Below are positions 22,387 to 30,003 of a stretch of DNA of 39,852 bases, in pieces. Both the position numbers and the translations under genes were made by a program. Origin of the DNA: Isosphaera sp. (GTDB taxonomy: Bacteria > Planctomycetota > Phycisphaerae > Phycisphaerales > UBA1924); assembly GCA_013822085.1 (NCBI GenBank), contig PNJV01000020.1:1-39852 (forward strand), in the 5' to 3' direction. Positions within the stretch are counted from its first letter, which is position 1. Each line of letters begins with the position of its first letter. Below the pieces are notes generated by a model. The model made no database searches, had not been told where the DNA came from, and saw only the letters and a list, made by a program, of their open reading frames with translations.

Positions 22387-23954
22387 GCCGTCGCCCCGGC
22401 GGGGCTCGTGCGCAGGCCGAGCAGGCCGGCCAGCGGGGCCATCGCCAGGTCCGGGGCCAGGAGCGACCGCTCGGGCACGCCCAGGGCTGACGCGGCTGCG
22501 ATGTACCCCGTCCGCGTGGCGCCCTCCATCGTGGCGGGCCACCCCGAGCGGGCGAAGTCGCCCGCGATGAGCAGGCCGCGCGGGTCGAGCGGGTCGGCGA
22601 CCTCGGGGCGGGCGTCCTCCACGCCCGGCTCGAGCCGGAACGTGGCCCGCCTCTCCTTGACCGGCCGCGACCACTCCAGCGTGGCCCGAGCGGCGCGGGG
22701 GAAGTACACCGCGATGTCCGCGGTGACGCGCCGGGTGATCTGCTGCTCGTCGAGGGGCGTCCACTCATCGGCGCCGCTGATCACCGCGTGCAGGGCCCGC
22801 CCGGCGGGGTCCTTGCGGAAGACCCACTGCGTGCCCGACCCGACCAGCACCGCGTGCGGCGTGCCCATGACGGGGCGGTCGTACATCAGGTGCACCCCGA
22901 CGATCGGGCTGTGCCCGACGCCGTCGAGCCGGGCGATCCGCGGGTCGGCTGCGCGCAGCCGGTCGCTGGCGACCTCGGCCAGGCGCTCCGGCGGCAGCGC
23001 GCTGATCACGCGGCGGGCGTGGAGGGTCTGGGCGCCGTCGGCGGCGGCGATGCGCACCGAGTCGCGGTCGATCCCCACCACGCTCACGCCGAGCCTGACC
23101 GACCCGCCGGCGCGCTCGATCAGCCCAGGGGCCGCGGCGTAGAGATCGACCAGCGGGACGGTTGGCACGCCCATCACGGCCGCGTCGCGGTGGGCCAGGA
23201 AGCCTTCCTGGAAGACCTGGAGCGCGCCGGCGGCGCTGACACGGCCGACGCTCAGGTTGCACGCCGAGACGACCACCGGCTCCCAGAACCGCTCGATCAG
23301 CCCCGGGCCCTGGCCGCAGGCGTGCAGGAACTGGGCGAACGTGCCGGCACGCCACCGGGCGCGGTCGGCCCTCAAGACCGCGAGCATGCCGCGGGCCAGA
23401 CGCAGCTTCTGGCCCAGGCTCAGGAACCGGGCGCGCAGTACCGAGGGGCCAAAGTGCCCCGGCGCCGGCAGGGCCGAGGGACGCACCACGCTCGTCCGCC
23501 CGCCGGGCTCGACCCAGTACTGCTCCCGGTGCCAGGCGATGCGCCCGTCGGCGCCGAGCCGACGCAGCAGGTCGGTGTAATTGGTGCAGCAACCGAGCAC
23601 CACGTGCTGGCAGTTGTCCAGCACCAGGCCGGTGCGGGCGTCGGCAAAGGACGTGGCCCGGCCGCCGAGCTTGCGCCGGGTCTCCAGCAGCGTCACGGCC
23701 ACGCCGGCCTGTGCCAAGCGCACCGCGGCGGCGATGCCGGCCACGCCGGCGCCGGCGATCACCACCGCGTGCCGCTGGGGGTCTGGCGATTGCGGCACCG
23801 CGGGGGGCGGGTCGGTGATGGGGGTCGGGGCCTGTGGCATCGCGTGCGGGGCGCTCTCTGATGACGGGGACGGGGGCGGGACGTTGAGGGGTTGGGGGGT
23901 TGTGGAGGGGCGGCGGGTTGGGGGGTTGCGGGGTGGGCGGCGCCGCTGCGTCAT
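22383..23954 (-). CDS. hpnE: Hydroxysqualene dehydroxylase HpnE (squalene-associated FAD-dependent desaturase)
   Basis: FAD-dependent enzyme that reduces hydroxysqualene to squalene, the third step of the HpnC/D/E route. The dinucleotide-binding motif VVIAGAGVAGIAAAVRLA is followed by ETRRKLGGRATSF. The family hallmark LDNCQHVVLGCCTNYTDLL is present, as are FWEPVVVSACN and a C-terminal GLLIAGDFARSGWPATMEGA FAD contact. With the ATG at 23954 (ATGA overlap with hpnD) it has 523 residues, of which the first 38 are a Pro/Arg/Ser-rich segment encoded by repetitive G-run DNA. An ATG at 23840 gives 485 residues starting close to the FAD motif and is a reasonable alternative. It is a peripheral or soluble enzyme in related systems. 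The product squalene may go to hopanoids, sterols or C30 carotenoids. Confidence 0.93.
   Translation of the reverse strand: MTQRRRPPRNPPTRRPSTTPQPLNVPPPSPSSESAPHAMPQAPTPITDPPPAVPQSPDPQRHAVVIAGAGVAGIAAAVRLAQAGVAVTLLETRRKLGGRATSFADARTGLVLDNCQHVVLGCCTNYTDLLRRLGADGRIAWHREQYWVEPGGRTSVVRPSALPAPGHFGPSVLRARFLSLGQKLRLARGMLAVLRADRARWRAGTFAQFLHACGQGPGLIERFWEPVVVSACNLSVGRVSAAGALQVFQEGFLAHRDAAVMGVPTVPLVDLYAAAPGLIERAGGSVRLGVSVVGIDRDSVRIAAADGAQTLHARRVISALPPERLAEVASDRLRAADPRIARLDGVGHSPIVGVHLMYDRPVMGTPHAVLVGSGTQWVFRKDPAGRALHAVISGADEWTPLDEQQITRRVTADIAVYFPRAARATLEWSRPVKERRATFRLEPGVEDARPEVADPLDPRGLLIAGDFARSGWPATMEGATRTGYIAAASALGVPERSLLAPDLAMAPLAGLLGLRTSPAGATA
23889..23928. repeat. G-rich direct repeat, 14 bases x 2
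   Basis: GGGTTGGGGGGTTG occurs at 23889-23902 and 23915-23928, within a tract of telomere-like GGGGTT runs. It lies in the 5-prime end of hpnE as annotated from 23954, and is C-rich in the mRNA. The composition resembles the intergenic homopolymer tracts of this window rather than coding sequence. Confidence 0.6.
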
Positions 23955-24943
23955 GATGAGGTGGACAGGCGGGCCAGGTGCGCGCGGCCGGTCGCCCACG
24001 CCGCGATCAGGCCCTTGTGCGCCGATGAGAGCCGCACCCGGGGCCCGACGCAGACGCGGGCCGGGTCGCGCTCGATGACCGAGAGCAGGCCGCGGTAGAT
24101 CCTGGTCATGGCCCAGAGCGTGGGGGTGCACGCGGCGTCGATCATGCGCTCCAGGTCCGCTGACGCGGCGTAGTGGGCCGCCGCGACGCCCGCCAGCTCG
24201 CGCACCAGCGCCGCGCAGCGCTGCGGCTGGGCCCAGGCGCGCAGCTGGGCCGGCGAGAGGCCGTGCCGGGCCAGCGTGTCGGCGGGGACGTACACACGCG
24301 GGGGCGATTGGTCGAGGTCCTCGGCCAGGTCGCGCAGGATGTTGGTCAGCTGGAAGGCGTGGCCGCGGCGGATGGCAAGCTCGGGCGCGCGGGCCGTGTC
24401 CGCGGGGCTCAGGCCGGGGCGCAGGCCCCAGACCGAGACGCAGGCCAGGCCGACCGTCGAGGCGACGCGGTAGCAGTAGCGTTCCAGGTCGGCGGTGGTG
24501 GAGCAGGCGACGGGCTCGATGTCCTCGGCCAGGCCGTCGACCATGGACCAGAGCAGCGCGTGGTCGATCTGGTAGCTGCCCACGGTGGCGGCGAAGGCTG
24601 GCCAGTAGCTCTCGCGTGCAGCGGGCTCCCACTGGCCGCTCTGGAGCGCGGCCCTGGTCGAGGCGGCGAATCGCTCCAGTGCCGTGCGCTTCTCGGCGGC
24701 GGTGCCCGCGGCGTCGACGCGGTCGTCGCCGTCGCGCATCCATGCGTAGACGGCGTACACCGCCGAGCGGCGCGGCTCGGGCGTGAGCTTGAGGCCGTAG
24801 TAGAAGTTGCGCGCCCTGGAGCGTGCCACGGCCCGGCAGAGGGCGAAGGAGCGGTCGAGCCCCGCCGGGTCGACGCCGCGCAGCGAGGGGCGCACGTCGG
24901 CGGTGACGGGCCGGGCGAGCATCGCGGCGCCGGCCCCGCTCAC
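23951..24943 (-). CDS. hpnD: Presqualene diphosphate synthase HpnD
   Basis: Trans-isoprenyl diphosphate synthase, head-to-head class, that joins two farnesyl diphosphates into presqualene diphosphate. The first Asp-rich motif is RDGDDRVD and the second is NILRDLAEDLDQ, both needed for Mg-diphosphate binding; RSRARNFYYGLKLTP near the N-terminus and YCYRVASTVGL are also characteristic of HpnD/CrtB-like enzymes. The start is taken as GTG 24943, giving 330 residues, because it overlaps the hpnC stop as GTGA; an ATG at 24922 would remove only seven residues. It is coupled to hpnE by an ATGA overlap. Phytoene synthase is the main alternative for the fold, but the hpnC and hpnE neighbours decide for HpnD. 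Confidence 0.93.
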   Translation of the reverse strand: MSGAGAAMLARPVTADVRPSLRGVDPAGLDRSFALCRAVARSRARNFYYGLKLTPEPRRSAVYAVYAWMRDGDDRVDAAGTAAEKRTALERFAASTRAALQSGQWEPAARESYWPAFAATVGSYQIDHALLWSMVDGLAEDIEPVACSTTADLERYCYRVASTVGLACVSVWGLRPGLSPADTARAPELAIRRGHAFQLTNILRDLAEDLDQSPPRVYVPADTLARHGLSPAQLRAWAQPQRCAALVRELAGVAAAHYAASADLERMIDAACTPTLWAMTRIYRGLLSVIERDPARVCVGPRVRLSSAHKGLIAAWATGRAHLARLSTSS

Positions 24944-26025
24944 GCCGGCACCCCCGACGAGTCGCGCTCGACACTGGGCGACGCCGGCGCAGCAGCGTGG
25001 CGCGCCGCGGCGGCCGCGCGGGGGTCGCCCGATCGGCCCCCCGCCAGGGCCGCGCGGGCCCAGGCCCGGGCGACGAGCCAGGCCTTGGCCGGACCGCTCA
25101 GCCGCGGCCTGCGCCAGAGCGTGGCGCAGCCGATCGACTCGACCCGGCCCAGGACCGCGCGACCGCCCGCGCCCAGGAGCCACACCACCGGGCCGACCCG
25201 GCCGCCCAGCCGCTTGGGCAGCCCGGCGCCGGCGTCGAAGAGCTCCCGGGTGCGTTCCACCAGCGGCCGCAGCGACCGGATGAACCGGACGCGCGCCTCG
25301 GGGTCGTGGCCGCGGTCTGCCATGGCGCGCAGCTCCTGCGGGCCCAGGCCGGTCTGGCCCACGGGCATGTAGACGCGCGAGCGATCGAGCAGGTCGCGGC
25401 GCACGTCCTGCCAGAAGTTGGTCAGCTGCAGGGCCGTGCAGGTGGCGTCGCTCATGGCGTAGAGCTCGGCGTTGGGCGGGGTGTCGGCGTGGCCGCCGAG
25501 CATCAGGACGATCCGGCCGACCGGGCTTGCGCTGCGGGCGCAGTACCCCAGGAGCTGGTCCCAGGTCTGATAGACCGTCACGCGCTGGTCCTGCTCGAAG
25601 GCGTCGATCAGGTCCAGGAAGGGCGACACGGGCAGGGCGAAGCGCTCGGCGGTCCGGCGCAGCGCCACGAAGACCGGGTGCTGCGCCCGGCCGAGCCAGC
25701 AGTCCTCGGTCAGGCCGCGCCACCAGGCCAGCAGGTCCCGCGCAGCGTCGCGGGCCCCCTCCTGCCCGTGGCCGAGGCGCCAGGTCTCGTCGCCCAGGTC
25801 GTCGGCCCATCGGCAGAAGGCATAGACCGCGGCGAAGTGGTCGCGCAGGTCCCGCGGCACCAGCGACGAGAGCACCGAGAAGTTCTCGTAGTGCGCAAGA
25901 GTCAGGGCGCGGGCGTAGGCGGTGGCCTGGCCGAGCGACGCGGCGCCGGCGCCCAGCGCCGAGCCCCCGGGCCCGAAGCGCCCGAGCTGCTCGACGATCG
26001 GCTTGGAGGGATCGGGTGTGTTCAC
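24940..26025 (-). CDS. hpnC: Hydroxysqualene synthase HpnC
   Basis: Head-to-head prenyl synthase homologue that converts presqualene diphosphate to hydroxysqualene. Of 361 residues, HYENFSVLSSLVPRDLRDHFAAV is the HpnC N-terminal signature, followed by YAFCRWADDLGDE with the first Asp-rich motif and LTNFWQDVRRDL with the second. The C-terminal 70 residues are Ala/Arg-rich and less conserved. The start is GTG at 26025; there is no good upstream ATG, and the start lies 40 bases after the ispH stop on the same strand, so ispH and hpnC are probably one transcript. The stop overlaps the hpnD start by 4 bases. Confidence 0.93.
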   Translation of the reverse strand: MNTPDPSKPIVEQLGRFGPGGSALGAGAASLGQATAYARALTLAHYENFSVLSSLVPRDLRDHFAAVYAFCRWADDLGDETWRLGHGQEGARDAARDLLAWWRGLTEDCWLGRAQHPVFVALRRTAERFALPVSPFLDLIDAFEQDQRVTVYQTWDQLLGYCARSASPVGRIVLMLGGHADTPPNAELYAMSDATCTALQLTNFWQDVRRDLLDRSRVYMPVGQTGLGPQELRAMADRGHDPEARVRFIRSLRPLVERTRELFDAGAGLPKRLGGRVGPVVWLLGAGGRAVLGRVESIGCATLWRRPRLSGPAKAWLVARAWARAALAGGRSGDPRAAAAARHAAAPASPSVERDSSGVPA

Positions 26026-26065
26026 GCGGTGGTTCCGCAGCTGCGGGTCGTGGCGGGGCGCTCGC

Positions 26066-27124
26066 TCAGGCGTGCCGGGCGCTGACGGTCAGGGGGACGG
26101 CGCCGTAAGCCTCCTGGGTGATCTGCCAGTTGCCCACGCGGATCTTCTTGCCCTCGGGGTCGATGCCGCGCTCGCGCATCAGCCGCTTGAGCGTGACCGG
26201 GATGGCGAACTCCACGTCCTCGGGCATGATGTCGCGCGACTCGATCGAGCCACCGTAGCGTGCGATGAGCGTGCGGCAGATCTCGGCGACCAGGTCCTCC
26301 GGCGCCGAGGCCCCGGCGGTCAGGAGCACGGTGGCGTCGCGGCCGGCGCCCGGCGTGCCGGCGAACCAGGCGTCGTCCAGCTCCGTCACGTCGTCGAGCA
26401 AGTACGCGGGCACGCCCACGTTGCGCGAGATCTCCGTGAGCCTGACGGAGTTGGACGAGTTCTTGGAGCCGACGACCAGCACCAGGTCGCACTCGGGCGC
26501 CACCTGCCGCACGGCGGCCTGGCGGTTGGTGGTGGCGTAGCAGATGTCCGACGACGGCGGCTCTTTGATGCTGGGGAAGGCGGCCTTGAGCGAGCTGATG
26601 ATCACCGCGGCGTCGTCGGTCGAGAGGGTGGTCTGGGTGAGGTAGACCAGCTTGCTCGGGTCGCGGATGTCCAGGGCGGGGATGTCCTCGGGGGACTCGA
26701 CGACCTGGATCGCGTCCGGGGCCTCGCCGCGGGTTCCGACGACCTCCTGGTGGTCGGCGTGGCCGATGAGCAGGATCTGGTAGCCCTGGCGCGCATAGCG
26801 GATGGCCTCGCTGTGGACCTTGGTCACCAGGGGGCAGGTGGCGTCCACAGCGGTCAGGCGCCGCTCCTCGGCCTGCTGGCGCAGCGCCGGGGAGACGCCG
26901 TGGGCGGAGAAGACGATGATCGAGCCCGGCGGCACCTCGCACAGGTCCTCGACGAAGACGGCGCCGCGCGTCTTGAAGCGTTCGACCACGTGCTTGTTGT
27001 GCACGATCTCGTGGTAGACGTACACGGGCACGTCGGGGCAGAGCTCGATCAGGTGATCGACCACGTCCACGGCCATGTGCACGCCGGCGCAAAAGCCGCG
27101 GGGGTTGGCAAGGAGCATCCTCAT
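26066..27124 (-). CDS. ispH: 4-hydroxy-3-methylbut-2-enyl diphosphate reductase IspH
   Basis: Final enzyme of the MEP pathway: reduces HMBPP to IPP and DMAPP using a [4Fe-4S] cluster. Its 352 residues contain the three cluster cysteines, Cys12 in RGFCAGV, Cys97 in DATCPLV and Cys195 in DICYATTNRQ, together with His42, His75 in SAHGVSP, the GHADHQEVVG loop (121-130) that carries the catalytic Glu, and SKNSSNS, which binds diphosphate. The ATG at 27124 is preceded by an extended -10 element at the leaderless spacing; an ATG two codons on is also possible. It heads the operon that continues with hpnC, hpnD, hpnE and the EEP gene, joining isoprenoid precursor supply to squalene synthesis. Confidence 0.96.
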   Translation of the reverse strand: MRMLLANPRGFCAGVHMAVDVVDHLIELCPDVPVYVYHEIVHNKHVVERFKTRGAVFVEDLCEVPPGSIIVFSAHGVSPALRQQAEERRLTAVDATCPLVTKVHSEAIRYARQGYQILLIGHADHQEVVGTRGEAPDAIQVVESPEDIPALDIRDPSKLVYLTQTTLSTDDAAVIISSLKAAFPSIKEPPSSDICYATTNRQAAVRQVAPECDLVLVVGSKNSSNSVRLTEISRNVGVPAYLLDDVTELDDAWFAGTPGAGRDATVLLTAGASAPEDLVAEICRTLIARYGGSIESRDIMPEDVEFAIPVTLKRLMRERGIDPEGKKIRVGNWQITQEAYGAVPLTVSARHA

Positions 27125-27130
27125 CGCGCG

Positions 27131-27136
27131 ATGATA
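27131..27136 (-). promoter_or_regulatory. Predicted extended -10 promoter of ispH, leaderless
   Basis: The minus strand reads TGCTATCAT, an extended -10 (TGNTATNNT), with TATCAT ending exactly 6 bases before the ispH ATG. Transcription would start at or beside the A of the ATG. This is the best-matching member of the recurrent pattern. Confidence 0.6.
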
Positions 27137-27189
27137 GCAATTCCCGGCGCGGCCCTCACTGCGCACTGAGCCGGGGCGTGGCGCCGCCA

Positions 27190-27254
27190 CCCCCCATCTC
27201 CCACCCCCCCGCCATCCCAACCCCTCACACGGCCCCACCCCCCACCACGCCCCC
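27190..27254. repeat. C-run tract between fusA and ispH
   Basis: Runs of six, seven and six C (27190-27195, 27204-27210, 27238-27243), with shorter runs around them, in the 249-base gap between fusA and ispH. Because both genes are on the minus strand, the transcript across it would be G-rich and could form quadruplexes, unlike the other tracts of this window. Confidence 0.5.
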
Positions 27255-27373
27255 ATTGCCGCACCGTCGCACCGCCGGGCGCACACGCCCGGGCGGGTGC
27301 AGCAAACGGCGGGCGCGCAGCGTCCTGCTGGCGGGCCGCCCGCGGGCGAGCGCACGCGGCGTGCGGCGCTGGA

Positions 27374-29497
27374 TCAGCCCTTGCCGGAGGCGGCCTTGGC
27401 GACCTCGTCCTGGAGGTTGCGCGGCATGACGCGGTACTCGAGGAACTCCATGGTGTTGCTGGCCCGGCCCTGGCTCAGCGAGCGGAGCGTGGTGGTGTAG
27501 CCGAACATCTCCGACAGCGGCACCTCGCAGGTGACCAGCTTGACCGGCCCGCGGTCCTCCTGCTCGGTGATGATGCCGCGGCGGGAGGAGATGTCGCCGG
27601 TGACCGAGCCGAAGTACTCCTCCGGGACGGTGACGACGACCTTCATGATCGGCTCGAGGAGCACGGCGCCGGCCTTCTCGGAGGCCTCCAGGACGGCAAG
27701 TCGGCCGGCCTGCTCGAAGGCGACCTGCGAGGAGTCGACGGGGTGGTAGGAGCCGTCGACGATGGTGGCCTTGACGTTGATCATGGGGTAGCCGAACTTG
27801 ACGCCCGACTGGCACGTCTGGCGGATGCCGTACTCAACGGAGGGGACGTACTCGCGCGGGATCGAGCCGCCGATGATCTCGCTCTTGACGGCGATGTTGT
27901 CGGCGAAGTCGAGCTCCTCCTCGGCGGCCTGGGCCGAGGTGAACGGCTCGAGGTTGATCGAGCAGTCCCCGAACTGGCCGCGGCCGCCGGTCTGCTTCTT
28001 GAACAGGCCGCGGACGTTCTCGACCCTGCGGGTGATGGTCTCGCGGTAGGAGACCTGCGGCCGGCCGACCTCGACGTTGACCTTCATGTCGCGCACGATC
28101 TTGTTGCGGATGATCTCCAGGTGCAGCTCGCCCATGCCCGAGATGATGGTCTGGCCGGTCTCCTCGTTGTAGTTGGAGCGGAAGGAGGGGTCCTCGCGGC
28201 GGATGGTCTGGAGCGCGTCGGCGAGCTTGCGGCGGTCGTCCTGGGTCTTGGGCTCGATGGACATCGAGATGACCGGCTCGGGGAAGGTCATGCGCTCCAG
28301 GACGATCTCGTGGTCCGGGTCGCACAGCGTGTCGCCGGTGTAGGAGTCCTTGATGCCCACGACGGCGACGATGTTGCCGGCGGTGGCCTCCTCCAGGGGG
28401 ATGCGGTCCTTGGCGTGCATCTCGAAGATGCGCGAGGCCAGCTCCTTCTTGCTGTTGCCCGGGTTGACGACGCGCTGGCCCTTCTCGAGCTTGCCCGAGT
28501 AGATGCGCATGTAGGTCAGGTCCCCGTGCGCGTCGGCGACGACCTTGAAGACCAGGGCCGCAAAGGGGGCCTCCTCCGAGTGCTTGCGCGACATCTTGGC
28601 CTCCTTGTCGCGGGGGTCGGTGCCCAGCATGTCGGGGCGCTCGGTGGGGTTGGGCAGGTAGTCGATCACCGAGTCGAGGACCTGCTGCACGCCGATGTTC
28701 CGCAGGGCCGCGCCGCACAGGACCGGGAAGGCCCGGCGGTCGACGCACGCGCGGCGCAGGGCCGCCTTGAGCTGCGGCACGCCCGGCTCCTCGCCGGCCA
28801 GGTACTTCTCCATCAGCTGGTCGTCCAGCTCGGAGATCTTCTCGATCAGCTCGTGGCGCCACTTGGAGGCGGTCTCCTTCCAGTGGTCGGGGATGTCCTT
28901 GACGACCACCACGGCGCCCTTCTCCTTCTGGTCGTAGTAGAAGGCCTTCATCTCCACCAGGTCGATGATGCCCTCGAGCTCGTTGCCCTTGCCCATGGGG
29001 TACTGGATGGCGATGCCGTTGGCGCCGAGCCGCGTCTTGATGGTCCTGAACGAGAAATCGAAGTCGGCGCCGGTCTTGTCCATCTTGTTGACGAAGCACA
29101 GACGCGGCACGTCGTAGCGGTCGGCCTGCCGCCAGACCGTCTCGGACTGGGCCTCGACGCCCTCCTTGCCGTCGAAGACCGCCACGGCGCCGTCGAGCAC
29201 GCGCAGCGACCGCTCGACCTCGATCGTGAAGTCCACGTGGCCCGGCGTGTCGATCAGGTTGATCTTGTACTCAACGCCGTCCTTCTCCCACGGGCAGGTC
29301 GTGGCGGCCGACTGGATCGTGATGCCGCGGGCCTGCTCCTCGGGCAGGAAGTCCATCGTCGCCGTGCCCTCGTGCACCTCCCCGAGCTTGTAGGTCTTGC
29401 CGGTGTAGTAGAGGATGCGCTCGGAGACGGTCGTCTTGCCGGCGTCGATGTGCGCGCAGATGCCGATGTTGCGGATCTTGGTCAGGTCTCTGGCCAT
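27374..29497 (-). CDS. fusA: Translation elongation factor G
   Basis: GTPase that drives translocation of tRNA and mRNA on the ribosome and helps recycle ribosomes. The 707-residue protein has GTPase motifs G1 AHIDAGKTT, G2 RGITIQ, G3 DTPGH, G4 NKMDKTGAD and a G5 region at CGAALRNIGVQ. Domain II (MRIYSGKLEKGQRV), domain III (GMGELHLEII), domain IV (DGSYHPVDSSQVAFEQAG) and domain V (ITEQEDRGPVKLVTCEVPLSEMF is its core) are complete. ATG 29497 (MARDLTKIRNIGI) matches EF-G N-termini. It stands alone: rpsL, rpsG and tuf are not adjacent. Planctomycetes often carry several EF-G paralogues, so the subtype is uncertain. No -10 element is found at the leaderless distance, and the 506 bases upstream may hold a leader. 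Confidence 0.96.
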   Translation of the reverse strand: MARDLTKIRNIGICAHIDAGKTTVSERILYYTGKTYKLGEVHEGTATMDFLPEEQARGITIQSAATTCPWEKDGVEYKINLIDTPGHVDFTIEVERSLRVLDGAVAVFDGKEGVEAQSETVWRQADRYDVPRLCFVNKMDKTGADFDFSFRTIKTRLGANGIAIQYPMGKGNELEGIIDLVEMKAFYYDQKEKGAVVVVKDIPDHWKETASKWRHELIEKISELDDQLMEKYLAGEEPGVPQLKAALRRACVDRRAFPVLCGAALRNIGVQQVLDSVIDYLPNPTERPDMLGTDPRDKEAKMSRKHSEEAPFAALVFKVVADAHGDLTYMRIYSGKLEKGQRVVNPGNSKKELASRIFEMHAKDRIPLEEATAGNIVAVVGIKDSYTGDTLCDPDHEIVLERMTFPEPVISMSIEPKTQDDRRKLADALQTIRREDPSFRSNYNEETGQTIISGMGELHLEIIRNKIVRDMKVNVEVGRPQVSYRETITRRVENVRGLFKKQTGGRGQFGDCSINLEPFTSAQAAEEELDFADNIAVKSEIIGGSIPREYVPSVEYGIRQTCQSGVKFGYPMINVKATIVDGSYHPVDSSQVAFEQAGRLAVLEASEKAGAVLLEPIMKVVVTVPEEYFGSVTGDISSRRGIITEQEDRGPVKLVTCEVPLSEMFGYTTTLRSLSQGRASNTMEFLEYRVMPRNLQDEVAKAASGKG

Positions 29498-30003
29498 GGT
29501 CTTCGTGTCCGTGCTGGGGTGTGCGTGTGTGGGACGGCGTGATGGGTCGATGGTGTGCCGGTCGGGGTTGTGCGCAGCCTCGGGCGAGGCGCGACGCTCG
29601 ATCACCGACAGCCCCGGCGTGCCCGGTTGGGGCCTGGGCCGTTGCGTGATCGCTGGTGTCTTCCAAGGGTGCGCGCGGCGGTGGGCGCCTCAGTGATGCA
29701 TCTCGTCTTCGTCGTCGCTGGAGGTCATGGGCTTCCTCGCGGTCGGGCTGCTTGCGCACATAGCCGATCGCAGACCGCTCGGGAGCTCGGTCGGCGATGT
29801 TTGGACCATGGTAGCCACGTTCCCGTGCCGGGCCACTCCGGGCCTGGCCAAGGCCCAGCCCCAGCGGCCCTTGATCGATCCTTCACACACGCGCCGAGCG
29901 TGCGTCACGGTTGCGTCGCCGGTCCTCGGACCCGGGCCGCGCGCCATGGCCCGCACGCGTGGCCCGTCCGGGGCGCGTCACGCCGTGACACCACGCGTCG
30001 TGC
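29498..30003. other. 506-base gap upstream of fusA
   Basis: Between the fusA start and the stop of the O-antigen-ligase-like gene. It is slightly less GC-rich than its surroundings. Apart from a possible 12-residue leader peptide (29690-29728, minus strand), I recognise no RNA gene, hairpin terminator or clear promoter. Open frames here on the plus strand lack credible codon use. Confidence 0.5.
29690..29728 (-). CDS. Possible 12-residue leader peptide upstream of fusA
   Basis: Reads MTSSDDEDEMHH and stop, preceded by a strong ribosome-binding site (GAGGAAG, 3 bases from the ATG). It ends 192 bases before the fusA start on the same strand. An in-frame extension to ATG 29809 would make 39 residues, with third-position GC lower than in real genes nearby. 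The acidic, His-ended sequence is not recognised; it may be chance. Confidence 0.25.
   Translation of the reverse strand: MTSSDDEDEMHH

Noticed and set aside
29690..29809. 39-residue open frame in the fusA upstream gap as an ordinary gene
   Set aside because: Third-position GC is lower than in real genes nearby, and only its last 12 codons have a ribosome-binding site; only that short part is listed, at low confidence.
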